A stretch of 64,000 nt of DNA, from the NCBI RefSeq assembly GCF_000744185.1, contig NZ_JQLL01000001.1:1388501-1452500 (forward strand), in the 5' to 3' direction. A program made the position numbers and the translations under genes. Under the pieces are notes generated by a model, which saw nothing but the letters and a program-made list of their open reading frames with translations, made no database searches and was not told the DNA's origin. The DNA is from Carnobacterium funditum DSM 5970. GTDB taxonomy: Bacteria > Bacillota > Bacilli > Lactobacillales > Carnobacteriaceae. Below, piece by piece: positions 1 through 10,350 of this stretch; position 1 is the stretch's first letter; each line of letters starts with the position of its first letter.

Positions 1-1596
<1,596 letters not shown>

Positions 1597-1646
1597 TTAA
1601 TTGAACTCCTTTTTAATGAAATTGGGTAGTCAAACAAATAAAACAA

Positions 1647-1725
1647 AGCCCCCTATTCCGTTAAGAATAGGGAGCTGATAAATTACTTTTAGTCCTTGTC
1701 CCTTAAAAAAACGCCAAGGGAGCCC
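1647..1725 (-). promoter_or_regulatory. pyrG leader with CTP-sensing attenuator
   Basis: Reading the minus strand from 1725, the predicted transcript begins GGGCTCCC. About 50 bases later a hairpin follows with arms at 1665-1676 (AGCTCCCTATTC) and 1647-1658 (GAATAGGGGGCT), then a T-rich stretch. This is the architecture described for pyrG in Bacillus subtilis and Lactococcus lactis. At low CTP the polymerase stutters at GGG, and the added G residues pair with the pyrimidine-rich arm CUCCCU, so the terminator cannot form. The start and arms are seen; the mechanism is inferred from the known family. Confidence 0.85.
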
Positions 1726-1732
1726 AATAAAC

Positions 1733-1761
1733 ATGATACAGCCTTAAACAATCATCGTCAA
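1733..1761 (-). promoter_or_regulatory. pyrG promoter
   Basis: On the minus strand TTGACG (1761-1756), a 17-base spacer and TATCAT (1738-1733) form a good sigma-A promoter. The first G of GGGCTCCC lies eight bases beyond the -10 box, at 1725, as expected for a pyrG start that stutters when CTP is scarce. Confidence 0.8.
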
Positions 1762-1842
1762 GGTTTTTGTAGCTTTTTTTATCTTTTCCAGGCATTCTTT
1801 CAAGTCATTCACACATTCTTAATAAAGTCGCTTGGATTAATA

Positions 1843-2436
1843 CTATTTCTCATCATCCGATTCTTCTTCATCATCTTCAATAACCGTCAAATCACCTTCA
1901 ACACCATCAGGCAACTCGTCTTCTTCATCTTCATCTTTATCTGCACCAATTTCAGTTAGGTCTTTTTTATATTTCCCAATATCTTCTTTGTCTTCAGCTT
2001 CAATCACAACGCCTTCGCTATCGACAAGGATTTCTTCTTCCTCTTCTTCGTCATCGTCTTCTGGATCATCGTTGCTGTAGTCAATTTCATCTTCACTTGA
2101 AACAAACGCACTTACTTTTTTACGTTTTTTACGTCTTGGCGCTTCATCTTCGTTTCCTTGAGTAACTTCTTCATCAATAAAGTCAATCGGGTACCATGAA
2201 CGTAATCCCCAACGATTTTCTCCAAGCGAAATAAAGCTGCCGTTAATATTCAAATCCGTATAAAATTGTGACGTATTGCGTTTTAATTTTTCGGCACTAA
2301 ATCCTAAATAGTCTTTGACTTCTTTTAATAATGTCTCAAAATCTGATATTTCGCCTTTTTGTTCTAAAATGGCATGAGCGACTTCTATCATTGATAATTC
2401 GTTTTTATTTTGTCCTTCAAATCTTTCAAATTCCAC
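1843..2436 (-). CDS. rpoE: RNA polymerase delta subunit
   Basis: Delta subunit of Gram-positive RNA polymerase, which increases promoter selectivity and enzyme recycling. The first 95 residues form the HARE-HTH domain (ELSMIEVAHAILEQKGE, then YTDLNINGSFISLGENRWGL). The rest is an extremely acidic, disordered tail of Asp/Glu runs, as in the family. I chose GTG 2436-2434: the sequence AAAGGA lies about ten bases upstream, whereas the in-frame GTG at 2445 touches that site. The predicted protein is 197 residues, beginning MEFERFEGQNKNELS. pyrG follows, as in many Firmicutes. Confidence 0.93.
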   Translation of the reverse strand: MEFERFEGQNKNELSMIEVAHAILEQKGEISDFETLLKEVKDYLGFSAEKLKRNTSQFYTDLNINGSFISLGENRWGLRSWYPIDFIDEEVTQGNEDEAPRRKKRKKVSAFVSSEDEIDYSNDDPEDDDEEEEEEILVDSEGVVIEAEDKEDIGKYKKDLTEIGADKDEDEEDELPDGVEGDLTVIEDDEEESDDEK

Positions 2437-2480
2437 GAAAGCCACGTCCTTTCAACAGTCTATTCTTTATACTACTATAT

Positions 2481-2918
2481 TTAGACAGTAAAAAGCAATT
2501 GTAATTTGTGTTCTCCAAGTTTTTCTTGTCCAAGGTATAAATCGTATTCTAGTTGTAATTCACCTGAAAAAGGTTGTTCTCTATAACTAATCTGTAATTC
2601 ATGCGTTACTGTTTCCATCGTGATGACCCCTTGTGGAGTTTGATAGCTTGTTTTGTAACGTTCCCCTTGTTCAAATCTCATCCGAGTAGTTGTTTCTCCT
2701 CTACGGATAAGCGTGACAGCACCTGTTGCATCCAATTTAAATGTAACCGGAATTTCTATCTCATCATATGTTTCTTGGTAACGGATGTAATACGATCCGT
2801 TCATGTAAACAACTTTCCCCATTTCATTAAATACAAAACTTTCAGTAGATCCCCCTTGTGAGACAGTCGTTTTTATTTCTACTTTAGCTGGCATACCTTT
2901 ACTTAAATCCATTGTCAC
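2481..2918 (-). CDS. DUF1934 / YwiB-family beta-barrel protein
   Basis: Small cytoplasmic protein of about 145 residues, rich in alternating beta strands, matching the DUF1934 (B. subtilis YwiB) family with a lipocalin-like barrel. Its function is unknown. GTG 2918 is preferred because AAGGG lies nine bases upstream; ATG 2912 and TTG 2927 are alternatives. It sits directly upstream of rpoE in the same direction, a neighbourhood also seen in Bacillus (ywiB-argS-rpoE), although argS is absent here. Confidence 0.8.
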   Translation of the reverse strand: MTMDLSKGMPAKVEIKTTVSQGGSTESFVFNEMGKVVYMNGSYYIRYQETYDEIEIPVTFKLDATGAVTLIRRGETTTRMRFEQGERYKTSYQTPQGVITMETVTHELQISYREQPFSGELQLEYDLYLGQEKLGEHKLQLLFTV

Positions 2919-2978
2919 TAGAATCAACCCTTCTATTCATATATTGATTTTCTTCCCATTCGTTAATTTAATGTCCTT

Positions 2979-3959
2979 TTATTTATCCATCAATTCATAC
3001 GCTGCTTTCAAAATATCCTCTTCTTGAGGAATCGCAGCATGTTCCAGATTTTTTTGATAGGGAATAGGTATCGATTTCCCTCCCAGTCGTTTGATAGGTT
3101 TTTTTAACGCATAAAAAGCACTACTTTCAACTACAATACTGGCTATCTCACCACCGAACCCACTTCGTTTTACAGCCTCATGAACGATTAGAAGTCTTCC
3201 GGTCTTTTGGACAGACTTCAAAATGGTTTCTGTGTCTAAAGGGACCAATGTGCGAGGATCTATAACTTCTAAGAAGATTCCTTCTGATGCTAATTGCTTG
3301 GCAACAGCTAAGCTTTTATGAACCATGATTCCTGTTGCAACCACCGTGATATGTTGACCTTCACATTTTATATCTGCCACTCCTAAAGGAATAATATATT
3401 TTCCTTTAGGAACCTCACTAGTTGTTTGATAACATAATTTGTGTTCATAAAACATAATAGGATTATTGTCTTCAATCGCAGCATGCAACAATCCTTTAGC
3501 ATCATAGGCAGTTGAAGGTTGGACAACTTTCAATCCAGGAATGTGAGCTGTCCAATTTTCCAAACTTTGAGAATGTTGAGCCGCGTGCCCGGTTCCCGAT
3601 CCAGCTGCTGTTCGCATGACTAATGGTACAGAAACTTTTCCCCCATACATATAATGAATCTTTGCTGCTTGGTTTACTAGCTGATCTAAAGCAATCGTGA
3701 TAAAATCGGAAAATTGAATCTCAATAATTGGCCGCATGCCTGTCATAGCTGATCCAACCGCTGCTCCCGCCAATGCACTTTCTGAAATAGGTGTGTTCCG
3801 AATCCGTTCGGCTCCGTATTTTTGGATCAGTCCTTTAGTAGCGCCAAAGCCTCCACCATAAAACGCAATGTCTTCGCCCATCAGAAATATCCGCTCATCT
3901 TTTGCCAACGCTTCGTCTAATGCTTCGTTAATTGCTGCTAAATATGTTATTTCTCGCAT
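2979..3959 (-). CDS. 2-oxoacid dehydrogenase E1, beta subunit (AcoB/PdhB type)
   Basis: Beta subunit of a thiamine-diphosphate-dependent E1 enzyme, which with the alpha subunit decarboxylates a 2-oxo acid or acetoin and passes the acyl group to lipoylated E2. At 326 residues it has the family length. It starts [18 protein letters not shown] and contains [12 protein letters not shown], the [16 protein letters not shown] segment and the C-terminal transketolase domain ([11 protein letters not shown]). The start has a strong GGAGG. It lies 11 bases downstream of the alpha gene, so the two form one transcript. No E2 or E3 gene is adjacent, so the true substrate is uncertain (pyruvate, acetoin or branched-chain). 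Confidence 0.9.
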   Translation of the reverse strand: MREITYLAAINEALDEALAKDERIFLMGEDIAFYGGGFGATKGLIQKYGAERIRNTPISESALAGAAVGSAMTGMRPIIEIQFSDFITIALDQLVNQAAKIHYMYGGKVSVPLVMRTAAGSGTGHAAQHSQSLENWTAHIPGLKVVQPSTAYDAKGLLHAAIEDNNPIMFYEHKLCYQTTSEVPKGKYIIPLGVADIKCEGQHITVVATGIMVHKSLAVAKQLASEGIFLEVIDPRTLVPLDTETILKSVQKTGRLLIVHEAVKRSGFGGEIASIVVESSAFYALKKPIKRLGGKSIPIPYQKNLEHAAIPQEEDILKAAYELMDK

Positions 3960-3970
3960 TTATATCCTCC

Positions 3971-4966
3971 TTATTCAGCATAGACATTGGTTTCCAAGTC
4001 GGCTAACGTCGCATCTTCCATTTTTTCAGCAAGCAGAGTAGCCAATTGAACTTTTTTTCTACTTTCTTCTTTCCATAGATTTAACTCTTTTTTTGAAACT
4101 AACTTTGTTGCTAACAATTGTTTTTCTGCTAATAAGATAGGATCTCTTAATTGCCATTGTTTCTCTTCTTCTTTAGAACGGTACTCTCGCTTATCTGATT
4201 TCGAATGACCTTTAGAACGATACGTTAACGCTTCAATTAATGTTGGACCTCCTCCGTTCTGTGCTTTTTCAATCGCTGCAGACGTCGCGTTAACGACTTC
4301 CAACCAATTATTGCCGTCAATTGTTTTCCCTTCAAAACCATAACTTTCTGCTCGCTTTGACAAAAAAGGGATATTGACCATTTGTTTGATAGGACTGCTC
4401 ATACCGTATTGGTTATTTTCAATAAAGAAAATAACCGGCAAGCTCCAAATAGAAGCTAAGTTTAAAGACTCATGAAAACTCCCCTCGTTAGTAGAGCCGT
4501 CACCTGCATAGCACATCACAACTGCAGATTTTTTTTTCATTTGAGCAGTTAATGCAGCACCAACTGCAATTGGGTAACCCCCACCAACAATCCCATTCGA
4601 TCCTAGATTTCCCGTGTCGCTATCAGCAATGTGCATACTACCGCCTTTTCCGTGATTTGTACCGCCTTTTTTCCCAAATAGCTCTGCCATCATTGCAGAC
4701 ATATCTGCACCTTTAGCAATCGTATTTGCATGTCCTCTATGGGTTGTCGTCATAAAATCCGTTGCTTGCAATAAATAACCACTTCCAACCGCTGTTGCTT
4801 CCTGCCCAATAGACAGATGAGTTGTGCCATGTATTTTCCCTGCTGCGAATAATTCTTCTACCTGTTCATCAAAAAAGCGAATTTGCCACATCAGTCGATA
4901 CATTTCTTCAAAATCATTCATTGTTAAACCCGCTTGATTAGGTAAGCATGATTCCATTACGTTCAC
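3971..4966 (-). CDS. 2-oxoacid dehydrogenase E1, alpha subunit (AcoA/PdhA type)
   Basis: Alpha subunit carrying the thiamine-diphosphate site. The GDG...NN motif is visible as AGDGSTNEGSFHESLN followed by FFIENNQYGMSS. THRGHANTIAKG and the RSKGHSKSDKREYRS phosphorylation-loop region also fit. At 331 residues it is of the shorter acetoin-dehydrogenase-like type. Two GTG codons (4969 and 4966) and an ATG at 4957 are possible starts; GTG 4966 has GAGGG seven bases upstream. It is divergent from lipL, whose product delivers lipoyl precursors to E2 proteins, which suggests a functional link. Confidence 0.9.
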   Translation of the reverse strand: MNVMESCLPNQAGLTMNDFEEMYRLMWQIRFFDEQVEELFAAGKIHGTTHLSIGQEATAVGSGYLLQATDFMTTTHRGHANTIAKGADMSAMMAELFGKKGGTNHGKGGSMHIADSDTGNLGSNGIVGGGYPIAVGAALTAQMKKKSAVVMCYAGDGSTNEGSFHESLNLASIWSLPVIFFIENNQYGMSSPIKQMVNIPFLSKRAESYGFEGKTIDGNNWLEVVNATSAAIEKAQNGGGPTLIEALTYRSKGHSKSDKREYRSKEEEKQWQLRDPILLAEKQLLATKLVSKKELNLWKEESRKKVQLATLLAEKMEDATLADLETNVYAE

Positions 4967-5006
4967 CACTTTTCCCTCTTTATATTTAGCGTTCTTAGTG
5001 TGTCTT

Positions 5007-5036
5007 AGTATAGCCTTTTTGATGCAATTGGGTCAA
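5007..5036 (-). promoter_or_regulatory. Promoter of the E1 alpha/beta operon
   Basis: Minus-strand TTGACC (5036-5031), an 18-base spacer and TATACT (5012-5007), about 40 bases upstream of the alpha start. Confidence 0.65.
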
Positions 5037-5167
5037 TCCATCCAGATAGTTTCTAATCAGATTTATTTGTTTTACCCTCACTTGCCTTACTTCTATAGGA
5101 GTCTCTATTAAATTTTGTTATACTAACAGCATGAACCAATAAGAATCTTAATAAAGGAAGTAATAGA

Positions 5168-6040
5168 ATGACTGCATTGCAAAAAAAAGACTTTTTAACG
5201 AACCAAGCTTATGCTATTTATGATGCGGCTACAATGCCTTTTAAAAATCAAACGATTTCTCATTTTGCCTTATCAGATAGTTTAACAACCATTATCGGAA
5301 AGCAACAAAAACAAGCAGCTATTCATTTTTGGAGTACGAGTGATATCGTTATTCTGGGTATGATGGATACCAAGTTGCCTCATCTTGCAGACGGATTAGC
5401 TGTTCTTAAAGCACAAAAAAAGCCGTACATCGTCCGTAATTCGGGTGGGTTAGCTGTTGCAAGTGATACTGGTGTGCTAAATTTTTCACTCATTTTCCCA
5501 GAAGAACTAACGAATCGTATCACGATTAATGAGGGCTACGACTTTATGTTTCGCTTGATTAATGACACGTTTAAAGAACACGAAAAGACAATTGAAGCTT
5601 ATGAAATCTCAGATTCTTATTGTCCAGGAGACTTTGATTTGAGTATCAATGGTAAAAAAATAGCAGGGATAGCTCAACGACGGTTAAAAAATGGCGTAGC
5701 GATTATGATCTATCTAAGCGTGACTGGAGATCAAAAGCAGCGTGCTCGGATGTTACAAGATTTTTATACAGCTGGGTTACAAGAAGAGCAGGTAAAATGG
5801 CACTTTCCAAAAATAAATCCTGATGTGATGGGTACGTTAGAAGAATTGCTTGGAGTTCACTTAACTGTTCAAGATGTAAAAGAAAAAATCATTCAAACAT
5901 TGCGTAATCGTCACTGTACAATTGAACCTGGTGAATACACACCAGAAGTTTTGCGTCTTTATGAAGACAACAAACAGAAAATGATTAACCGTAACTTACA
6001 GATGCTAAAAGAATATGCTCAAAAGGAGTTGTTAACATGA
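5168..6040 (+). CDS. lipL: Octanoyl-[GcvH]:protein N-octanoyltransferase
   Basis: Amidotransferase that moves octanoyl or lipoyl groups from the glycine-cleavage H protein to E2 subunits of 2-oxoacid dehydrogenases. At 290 residues it fits LipL (about 281 in B. subtilis). The catalytic Cys is visible at residue 152 in SYCPGDFDLSINGKKIAG, followed by the conserved AQRR. NSGGLAV (residues 91-97) forms the biotin/lipoyl-ligase fold signature. ATG 5168 follows AAAGGAAG at good spacing. Its stop overlaps the next start (ATGA), so it is translationally coupled to the HD-domain gene. A plain lipoate ligase is the less likely alternative. Confidence 0.88.
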   Translation: MTALQKKDFLTNQAYAIYDAATMPFKNQTISHFALSDSLTTIIGKQQKQAAIHFWSTSDIVILGMMDTKLPHLADGLAVLKAQKKPYIVRNSGGLAVASDTGVLNFSLIFPEELTNRITINEGYDFMFRLINDTFKEHEKTIEAYEISDSYCPGDFDLSINGKKIAGIAQRRLKNGVAIMIYLSVTGDQKQRARMLQDFYTAGLQEEQVKWHFPKINPDVMGTLEELLGVHLTVQDVKEKIIQTLRNRHCTIEPGEYTPEVLRLYEDNKQKMINRNLQMLKEYAQKELLT

Positions 6041-7422
6041 CCCTTAATTACAATGCTGAAAAAATATTGCCTATTGAACAAGTTTTCCGCGATCCTGTTC
6101 ATGACTACATCCATATCCAACATCAGCTTATTTTAGATTTAATTGATACACGCGAGTTCCAACGTCTACGTCGGATCAAACAACTAGGAACATCTTCCTT
6201 CACTTTCCATGGAGCTGAACATTCTCGCTTTACACACTCGCTAGGTGTTTATGAAATTGCTCGGAGAATTTGCGACAAGTTTGCTCGTAACTATCCTGAA
6301 AAAACTCCTGGGGATGGCGGTTGGGATGATTCAGAGCGTCTGGTTGTCTTGTGTGCTGCCTTGCTACATGATATCGGACACGGACCGTATTCTCATACTT
6401 TTGAACGTATTTTTAAAACCGATCACGAAGCTATCACCGTTGAGATAATCCTGTCTCCTGAGACCGAAATCAATCAATTATTAAAAGCGGTAGCCAGTGA
6501 CTTTCCTGCTAAAGTAGCAAGCGTTATCCAAAAAACGTATCCTAACCCACAAGTCGTCCAATTGATCTCTAGTCAAATTGATGCAGATCGAATGGATTAT
6601 TTGTTACGAGATGCCTATTTTACCGGTGTCAATTACGGGACGTTTGATTTAACTAGAATTTTACGTGTTATCCGCCCTTATAGTCAGGGAATTGCTTTCC
6701 AAATGTCGGGTATGCATGCAGTAGAAGACTATATTGTCAGCCGTTATCAGATGTATATGCAAATTTATTTCCATCCCGTTTCTCGAAGCATGGAAGTTAT
6801 TCTTGATCACTTATTAAAACGCGCTAAGGAATTGTATCAAAATCCAGAAATGCCTGAACATTGCCAAACAGATTTATTAATTCCTTTTTTTAATCAAACC
6901 TCTACCTTGGAAGATTATTTAAAGTTGGATGATGGCGTTCTAGGTACTTATTTCACACTATGGAGAGATGAAAAAGATCCCATATTGAGTGATCTAGCTA
7001 CACGTTTCCTTGACCGTAAGCCATTTAAATCAGTGCATTTCATAGATAAACAAGATCAACCTATTCTAGAAAAATTGACCGCTCTTATTCGAGAAGCTGG
7101 TTACGACACAGAGTACTATACAGCTATCAACAATAGTTATGATCTTCCTTATGATTTTTATCGTCCTAACCAACTCACTAACCGAACGCAGATTGAGCTT
7201 ATGTATCCAGATGGCTCTTTTATCGAACTTTCAAAAGCTAGTGAAATCGTGTCTTCTTTAGCAGGGAAAATGCGCGGTGACGAACGGTTCTATTTTCCAA
7301 AAGAATTTTTAAAACCTAAAACCTTTAAAGAAATCACTTTATTTGAGCCTATTTACCAAGAATTCAAACGTTACATCAAAAACGATGCAATCATTCAACC
7401 CACAAAAATATTGGAGGAATAA
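6037..7422 (+). CDS. HD-domain dNTP triphosphohydrolase-like protein (YwfO/EF1143 type)
   Basis: Cytoplasmic metal-dependent HD phosphohydrolase of 461 residues. The motifs H...HD...D are seen as GAEHSRFTHSLGVYEIA (metal-binding His), ALLHDIGHGPYSH and SSQIDADRMDYLLRDA. The opening FRDPVHDYIHI and EFQRLRRIKQLG are diagnostic of the family that includes the Enterococcus faecalis dNTP triphosphohydrolase EF1143, which cleaves dNTPs to deoxynucleoside and triphosphate. The start overlaps the lipL stop by four bases, and a HAD phosphatase follows after six bases, so the three genes probably form one operon. Confidence 0.88.
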   Translation: MTLNYNAEKILPIEQVFRDPVHDYIHIQHQLILDLIDTREFQRLRRIKQLGTSSFTFHGAEHSRFTHSLGVYEIARRICDKFARNYPEKTPGDGGWDDSERLVVLCAALLHDIGHGPYSHTFERIFKTDHEAITVEIILSPETEINQLLKAVASDFPAKVASVIQKTYPNPQVVQLISSQIDADRMDYLLRDAYFTGVNYGTFDLTRILRVIRPYSQGIAFQMSGMHAVEDYIVSRYQMYMQIYFHPVSRSMEVILDHLLKRAKELYQNPEMPEHCQTDLLIPFFNQTSTLEDYLKLDDGVLGTYFTLWRDEKDPILSDLATRFLDRKPFKSVHFIDKQDQPILEKLTALIREAGYDTEYYTAINNSYDLPYDFYRPNQLTNRTQIELMYPDGSFIELSKASEIVSSLAGKMRGDERFYFPKEFLKPKTFKEITLFEPIYQEFKRYIKNDAIIQPTKILEE

Positions 7423-7428
7423 TACAAG

Positions 7429-8244
7429 ATGACTATTGAACTAATCGCTATTGATTTAGATGGCACACTATTAACAAATGAAAAAAAAATCAGCTCAAAG
7501 GTAAAAGATACTTTAGCTAAAGCTAAAGAAAAAGGAATCAAAGTCGTTATTTGTACTGGCCGACCTTTACCAGGCGTAATGAGCTTTCTAAAAGAATTAA
7601 ATTTGGAGGAAGTAGGGGATTACGCAATTACTTACAACGGCGCACTTGTCCAAGAAACTTATGACGGTAATGCTATTGCCCATCATACAATGAGTTTTGA
7701 TGATTTTTTAGAAGTAGAAGCCATGAGCCAAAAAATTGGTGTTCATTGTCAAACATTAGATGAAAAAGCTATTTACACCTCTAATAAAGATATCAGTCCT
7801 TATACAGTCCGAGAATCTTCTTTGGTCAATATGCCCATTAAATACCGAAGCGTTGAAGAGATGAATCCTAATTTGGTTATCAGTAAAATGATGATGATTG
7901 ATGAGCCTGATGTGTTAGATGCTGGAATTGCACAATTCCCTTCCTCTTTTTATGAAAAATACACAGTATTAAAAAGTGAGGCTTTTTATTTAGAAGTACT
8001 AAATAAAGCTGCTAGTAAAGGGCAAGCTTTAAAAGATTTATCTGATATTTTATCTATCCCTAAAGAGAACATCTTGGCTATTGGAGATAACGAAAATGAT
8101 CGAGACATGTTAGTCTTTGCTGGAGTTGGAGTTGCTATGGGTAATGCCGTTGAAGGAATTAAAGCTATCAGCGATTATATCACTGATACAAATGAGTTGG
8201 ATGGTGTTGCAACAGTTATTGAAAAATTAGTTTTTAATCAATAA
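7429..8244 (+). CDS. Cof-type HAD-IIB phosphatase (YidA-like)
   Basis: Haloacid-dehalogenase hydrolase of 271 residues, probably acting on sugar phosphates or similar small phosphorylated molecules. Motif I is DLDGTLL (Asp nucleophile, residues 9-15), motif II is CTGRP, and motifs III/IV are KGQALKDLSDILSI and AIGDNENDRDML. The large C2 cap between motifs II and III marks type IIB. ATG 7429 is preceded by GGAGG. It ends the lipL operon and meets the tautomerase gene across a shared terminator. Confidence 0.9.
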   Translation: MTIELIAIDLDGTLLTNEKKISSKVKDTLAKAKEKGIKVVICTGRPLPGVMSFLKELNLEEVGDYAITYNGALVQETYDGNAIAHHTMSFDDFLEVEAMSQKIGVHCQTLDEKAIYTSNKDISPYTVRESSLVNMPIKYRSVEEMNPNLVISKMMMIDEPDVLDAGIAQFPSSFYEKYTVLKSEAFYLEVLNKAASKGQALKDLSDILSIPKENILAIGDNENDRDMLVFAGVGVAMGNAVEGIKAISDYITDTNELDGVATVIEKLVFNQ

Positions 8245-8246
8245 AA

Positions 8247-8285
8247 AAATCCGCTTTGGAGTGTAGTGACACCCGAAGCGGATTT
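8247..8285. terminator. Bidirectional terminator
   Basis: Arms AAATCCGCTT (8247-8256) and AAGCGGATTT (8276-8285) are perfect and extend inward imperfectly. It lies between the convergent HAD and tautomerase genes and has A-rich and T-rich flanks that suit both directions. Confidence 0.8.
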
Positions 8286-8291
8286 CTGTAT

Positions 8292-8477
8292 TTATTTTTG
8301 GCTGAGCAATTCGCCATTTAGTGCATAATTTTCTGGTTGCATTTCATTAAGAATAACGTGTACTCTTTCACTTGGAGCCCCTGTATTTTTCACAACAGCT
8401 TCTGTTACCTCTTTGACTAAGTTAATCTTTTGTTCTAATGTGCGTCCTGCAACTAATTCAATATGGACAATTGGCAT
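8292..8477 (-). CDS. 4-oxalocrotonate tautomerase family protein
   Basis: Small tautomerase of 61 residues beginning MPIVHIELVAGRTLEQK. Pro1, exposed after removal of Met, is the catalytic base of the family, and the length matches the hexameric 4-OT/YwhB group. Lactic acid bacteria keep such proteins without catechol degradation pathways, so the physiological substrate is unknown. It is a single gene that converges on the HAD gene. Confidence 0.85.
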   Translation of the reverse strand: MPIVHIELVAGRTLEQKINLVKEVTEAVVKNTGAPSERVHVILNEMQPENYALNGELLSQK

Positions 8478-8645
8478 AACTATTCCTTCTTTCTTTTAAG
8501 TTTTTACTTATAACTGCTCTTATAGTAATGGGTTATTGGCTTAAAATCAATCTCTTATTTTTTAGCCAAGCGTTTCATTAGAATTCCATACATTTCTTTT
8601 GTATACTAAAATTGTACGAAAGATACTAGAAAGGAGTTTTGTTAC

Positions 8646-9086
8646 ATGTCAGAATCAAAAGTTTTGTACCAAACTACTGCTATTAATACCGGCGGACGAA
8701 ATGGCGAAAGTCATTTACCAGATAAATCCTTCTCGGTTCGCGTATCTACACCCAAGAAAATGGGAGGCCCAGGACAAGGAAGTAACCCTGAACAACTTTT
8801 CGCGCTTGGTTACAGTGCGTGTTTTAATTCAGCACTAGAGCACTTTATGAAAAAAGAAAATAGTAGTGAGAAAAGTCAGGTTACTGCAACAATCGAGTTA
8901 ATTTCTGACCCTACCGATAACGGTTCCAAACTAGCTGCTACTATAGAAGTAGCTATTGAAGGAAAAGAATTAGCTGAAACTAAAGAATTGGCTGATAAAG
9001 CTCATGCATTTTGCCCTTACTCAAAAGCAACTAAAGGCAACATAGCTGTTACAGTAACAGCCGTAGAATACAAAGAAGAAATATAA
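8646..9086 (+). CDS. ohr: Organic hydroperoxide resistance protein
   Basis: Thiol peroxidase of the Ohr/OsmC fold that reduces organic hydroperoxides with lipoyl-linked electrons. 146 residues. Both redox cysteines are present: Cys59 in GYSACFNSAL and Cys123 in AFCPYSKAT. The start has AAAGGAG nine bases upstream. A -10-like TATACT (8602-8607) lies within a partly palindromic TTGTATACTAAAATTGTAC that resembles an OhrR half-site arrangement, but no ohrR gene is adjacent, so this control is only a suggestion. Confidence 0.93.
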   Translation: MSESKVLYQTTAINTGGRNGESHLPDKSFSVRVSTPKKMGGPGQGSNPEQLFALGYSACFNSALEHFMKKENSSEKSQVTATIELISDPTDNGSKLAATIEVAIEGKELAETKELADKAHAFCPYSKATKGNIAVTVTAVEYKEEI

Positions 9087-9102
9087 GAAGAACTAACTGA
9101 TA

Positions 9103-9135
9103 AAAGAGAGAAGGATTTTAAATCCGACTCTCTTT
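9103..9135. terminator. Bidirectional terminator between ohr and the Nudix gene
   Basis: Arms AAAGAGAG (9103-9110) and CTCTCTTT (9128-9135) with inner arms GGATTT/AAATCC, followed by a T run. It overlaps the last codons of the Nudix gene on the other strand and serves ohr; it probably acts in both directions. Confidence 0.7.
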
Positions 9136-9636
9136 TTCTTTACACTTTTCCTCTTCATTTCTTAGTTCTAGCAGGTCATTCTTTTCTTTTTTATCTTTTA
9201 TAAACTGTTCAATCGCCCAACGATGACTGCCTCGCTTTAATTTCTTTAACGCTTCTGGTAGTGTCATCCATTCTATGCCGTTAAAGTCTTCCAAAGGTTC
9301 GCTGATCTTTTCCCAAGAATCAATAACATAAAAGTAAGCAGGGTTATGGTAATATTTTTCGCGATGAGTAGAATAAAAGTAATCTTCGCCAGCTCCTACA
9401 TACTTGCCTACTTCTATCTGAAAGCCTAACTCCTCTACAGATTCTCTTTTAAGGGTCTCTTCATCTGTTTCTTGCTTTTCTTTTTCTCCTCCCGGTAATA
9501 AATATGATCCATTTGGTGGTGAAACAACAATTATTTTATCCGTTATACGGTTTAATAAGATACCATATACTCCGATTCGTATATGATAGTGTTCTGTTTT
9601 CAGCCTTTTACCAAAAGTATGTGCAATCATATCCAT
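9118..9636 (-). CDS. Nudix hydrolase
   Basis: Hydrolyses a nucleoside-diphosphate-linked compound, substrate unknown. The Nudix box is read as GEKEKQE, seven residues, then RESVEELGF (residues 50-72), with all metal-binding glutamates present. 172 residues. The charged, Lys/Glu-rich tail (last 25 residues) extends past the domain and overlaps the terminator. It is a single gene, divergent from the folT side and convergent with ohr. Confidence 0.85.
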   Translation of the reverse strand: MDMIAHTFGKRLKTEHYHIRIGVYGILLNRITDKIIVVSPPNGSYLLPGGEKEKQETDEETLKRESVEELGFQIEVGKYVGAGEDYFYSTHREKYYHNPAYFYVIDSWEKISEPLEDFNGIEWMTLPEALKKLKRGSHRWAIEQFIKDKKEKNDLLELRNEEEKCKEKESRI

Positions 9637-9721
9637 TCCCCCAATTTTTCAACTCTGCTAGTCTCATCTTATTCTCATTATTTTAACCGTTTACACGAAA
9701 AGAGTCAATCCTATTTTATAC

Positions 9722-9759
9722 AGGAATAAAGGAGGCTAGAACTAGCCTCCTTTATTCCT
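9722..9759 (-). terminator. Strong hairpin downstream of folT
   Basis: Perfect 18-base arms at 9722-9739 and 9742-9759 with a two-base loop, 31 bases after the folT stop. The run of T residues after it on the minus strand is weak, but the stem is very stable. Confidence 0.7.
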
Positions 9760-9790
9760 CTTGTTCAATTTTTGCTGTTGCGCTTAGACT

Positions 9791-10309
9791 TCATTCAATT
9801 CGTGTTGCCTTACGCAGTGCTTTATTTTGAAGTACTCCATATAGCAAGATACAATTAATAGGTGCTAACACTAGGTTCTGGACTACACGTACTGGGAAAA
9901 TAGCGTAAATGGCTTTATCTAGTATAATTGTTAGCCATAACGTGTTTAACCCTAAATTAATAAACAAAGTAACCAATAAAATCGCAAAAATAACCCGTTT
10001 AAGATTCTTAGGCTTTTTATACAGAATGATCCCATAGATAACCCCACCCAAAAAAGCAGATAAAGTAAATCCCGGAAAATATAGGGCTGCTTTTGGGAAT
10101 AACATAATCCCCATAAAATCTGTAATCGCAGCAGTTGTCCCTGCAATCCAAGGTCCATAAAGCATGGCAATAATGGCTACTGGTAAAAAGCCAAAACCAA
10201 TACGGACAATCGGTGTTTCAATAACTATAAACCTTGTCAATACAATATCTAATCCCATTAATAATCCTATGATTGAAATGCTTCTTGCATCAAACTTATT
10301 CTTTTCCAT
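9791..10309 (-). CDS. folT: Folate ECF transporter substrate-binding protein
   Basis: Membrane S component that binds folate and works with the shared ECF energizing module (EcfA, EcfA', EcfT), encoded elsewhere. 172 residues, about six hydrophobic segments. The N-terminal SISIIGLLMGLDIVLTRF contains the helix-1 region that contacts EcfT, and GFGFLPVAIIAMLYGPW fits S components. Assignment to folate rests on the tetrahydrofolate riboswitch immediately upstream as well as on the sequence. ATG 10309 has AAAGGGAG upstream. It is not linked to folate biosynthesis genes. Confidence 0.88.
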   Translation of the reverse strand: MEKNKFDARSISIIGLLMGLDIVLTRFIVIETPIVRIGFGFLPVAIIAMLYGPWIAGTTAAITDFMGIMLFPKAALYFPGFTLSAFLGGVIYGIILYKKPKNLKRVIFAILLVTLFINLGLNTLWLTIILDKAIYAIFPVRVVQNLVLAPINCILLYGVLQNKALRKATRIE

Positions 10310-10350
10310 TTTGAAGATCTCCCTTTAAGAGCTCCACACATAATAACTAT

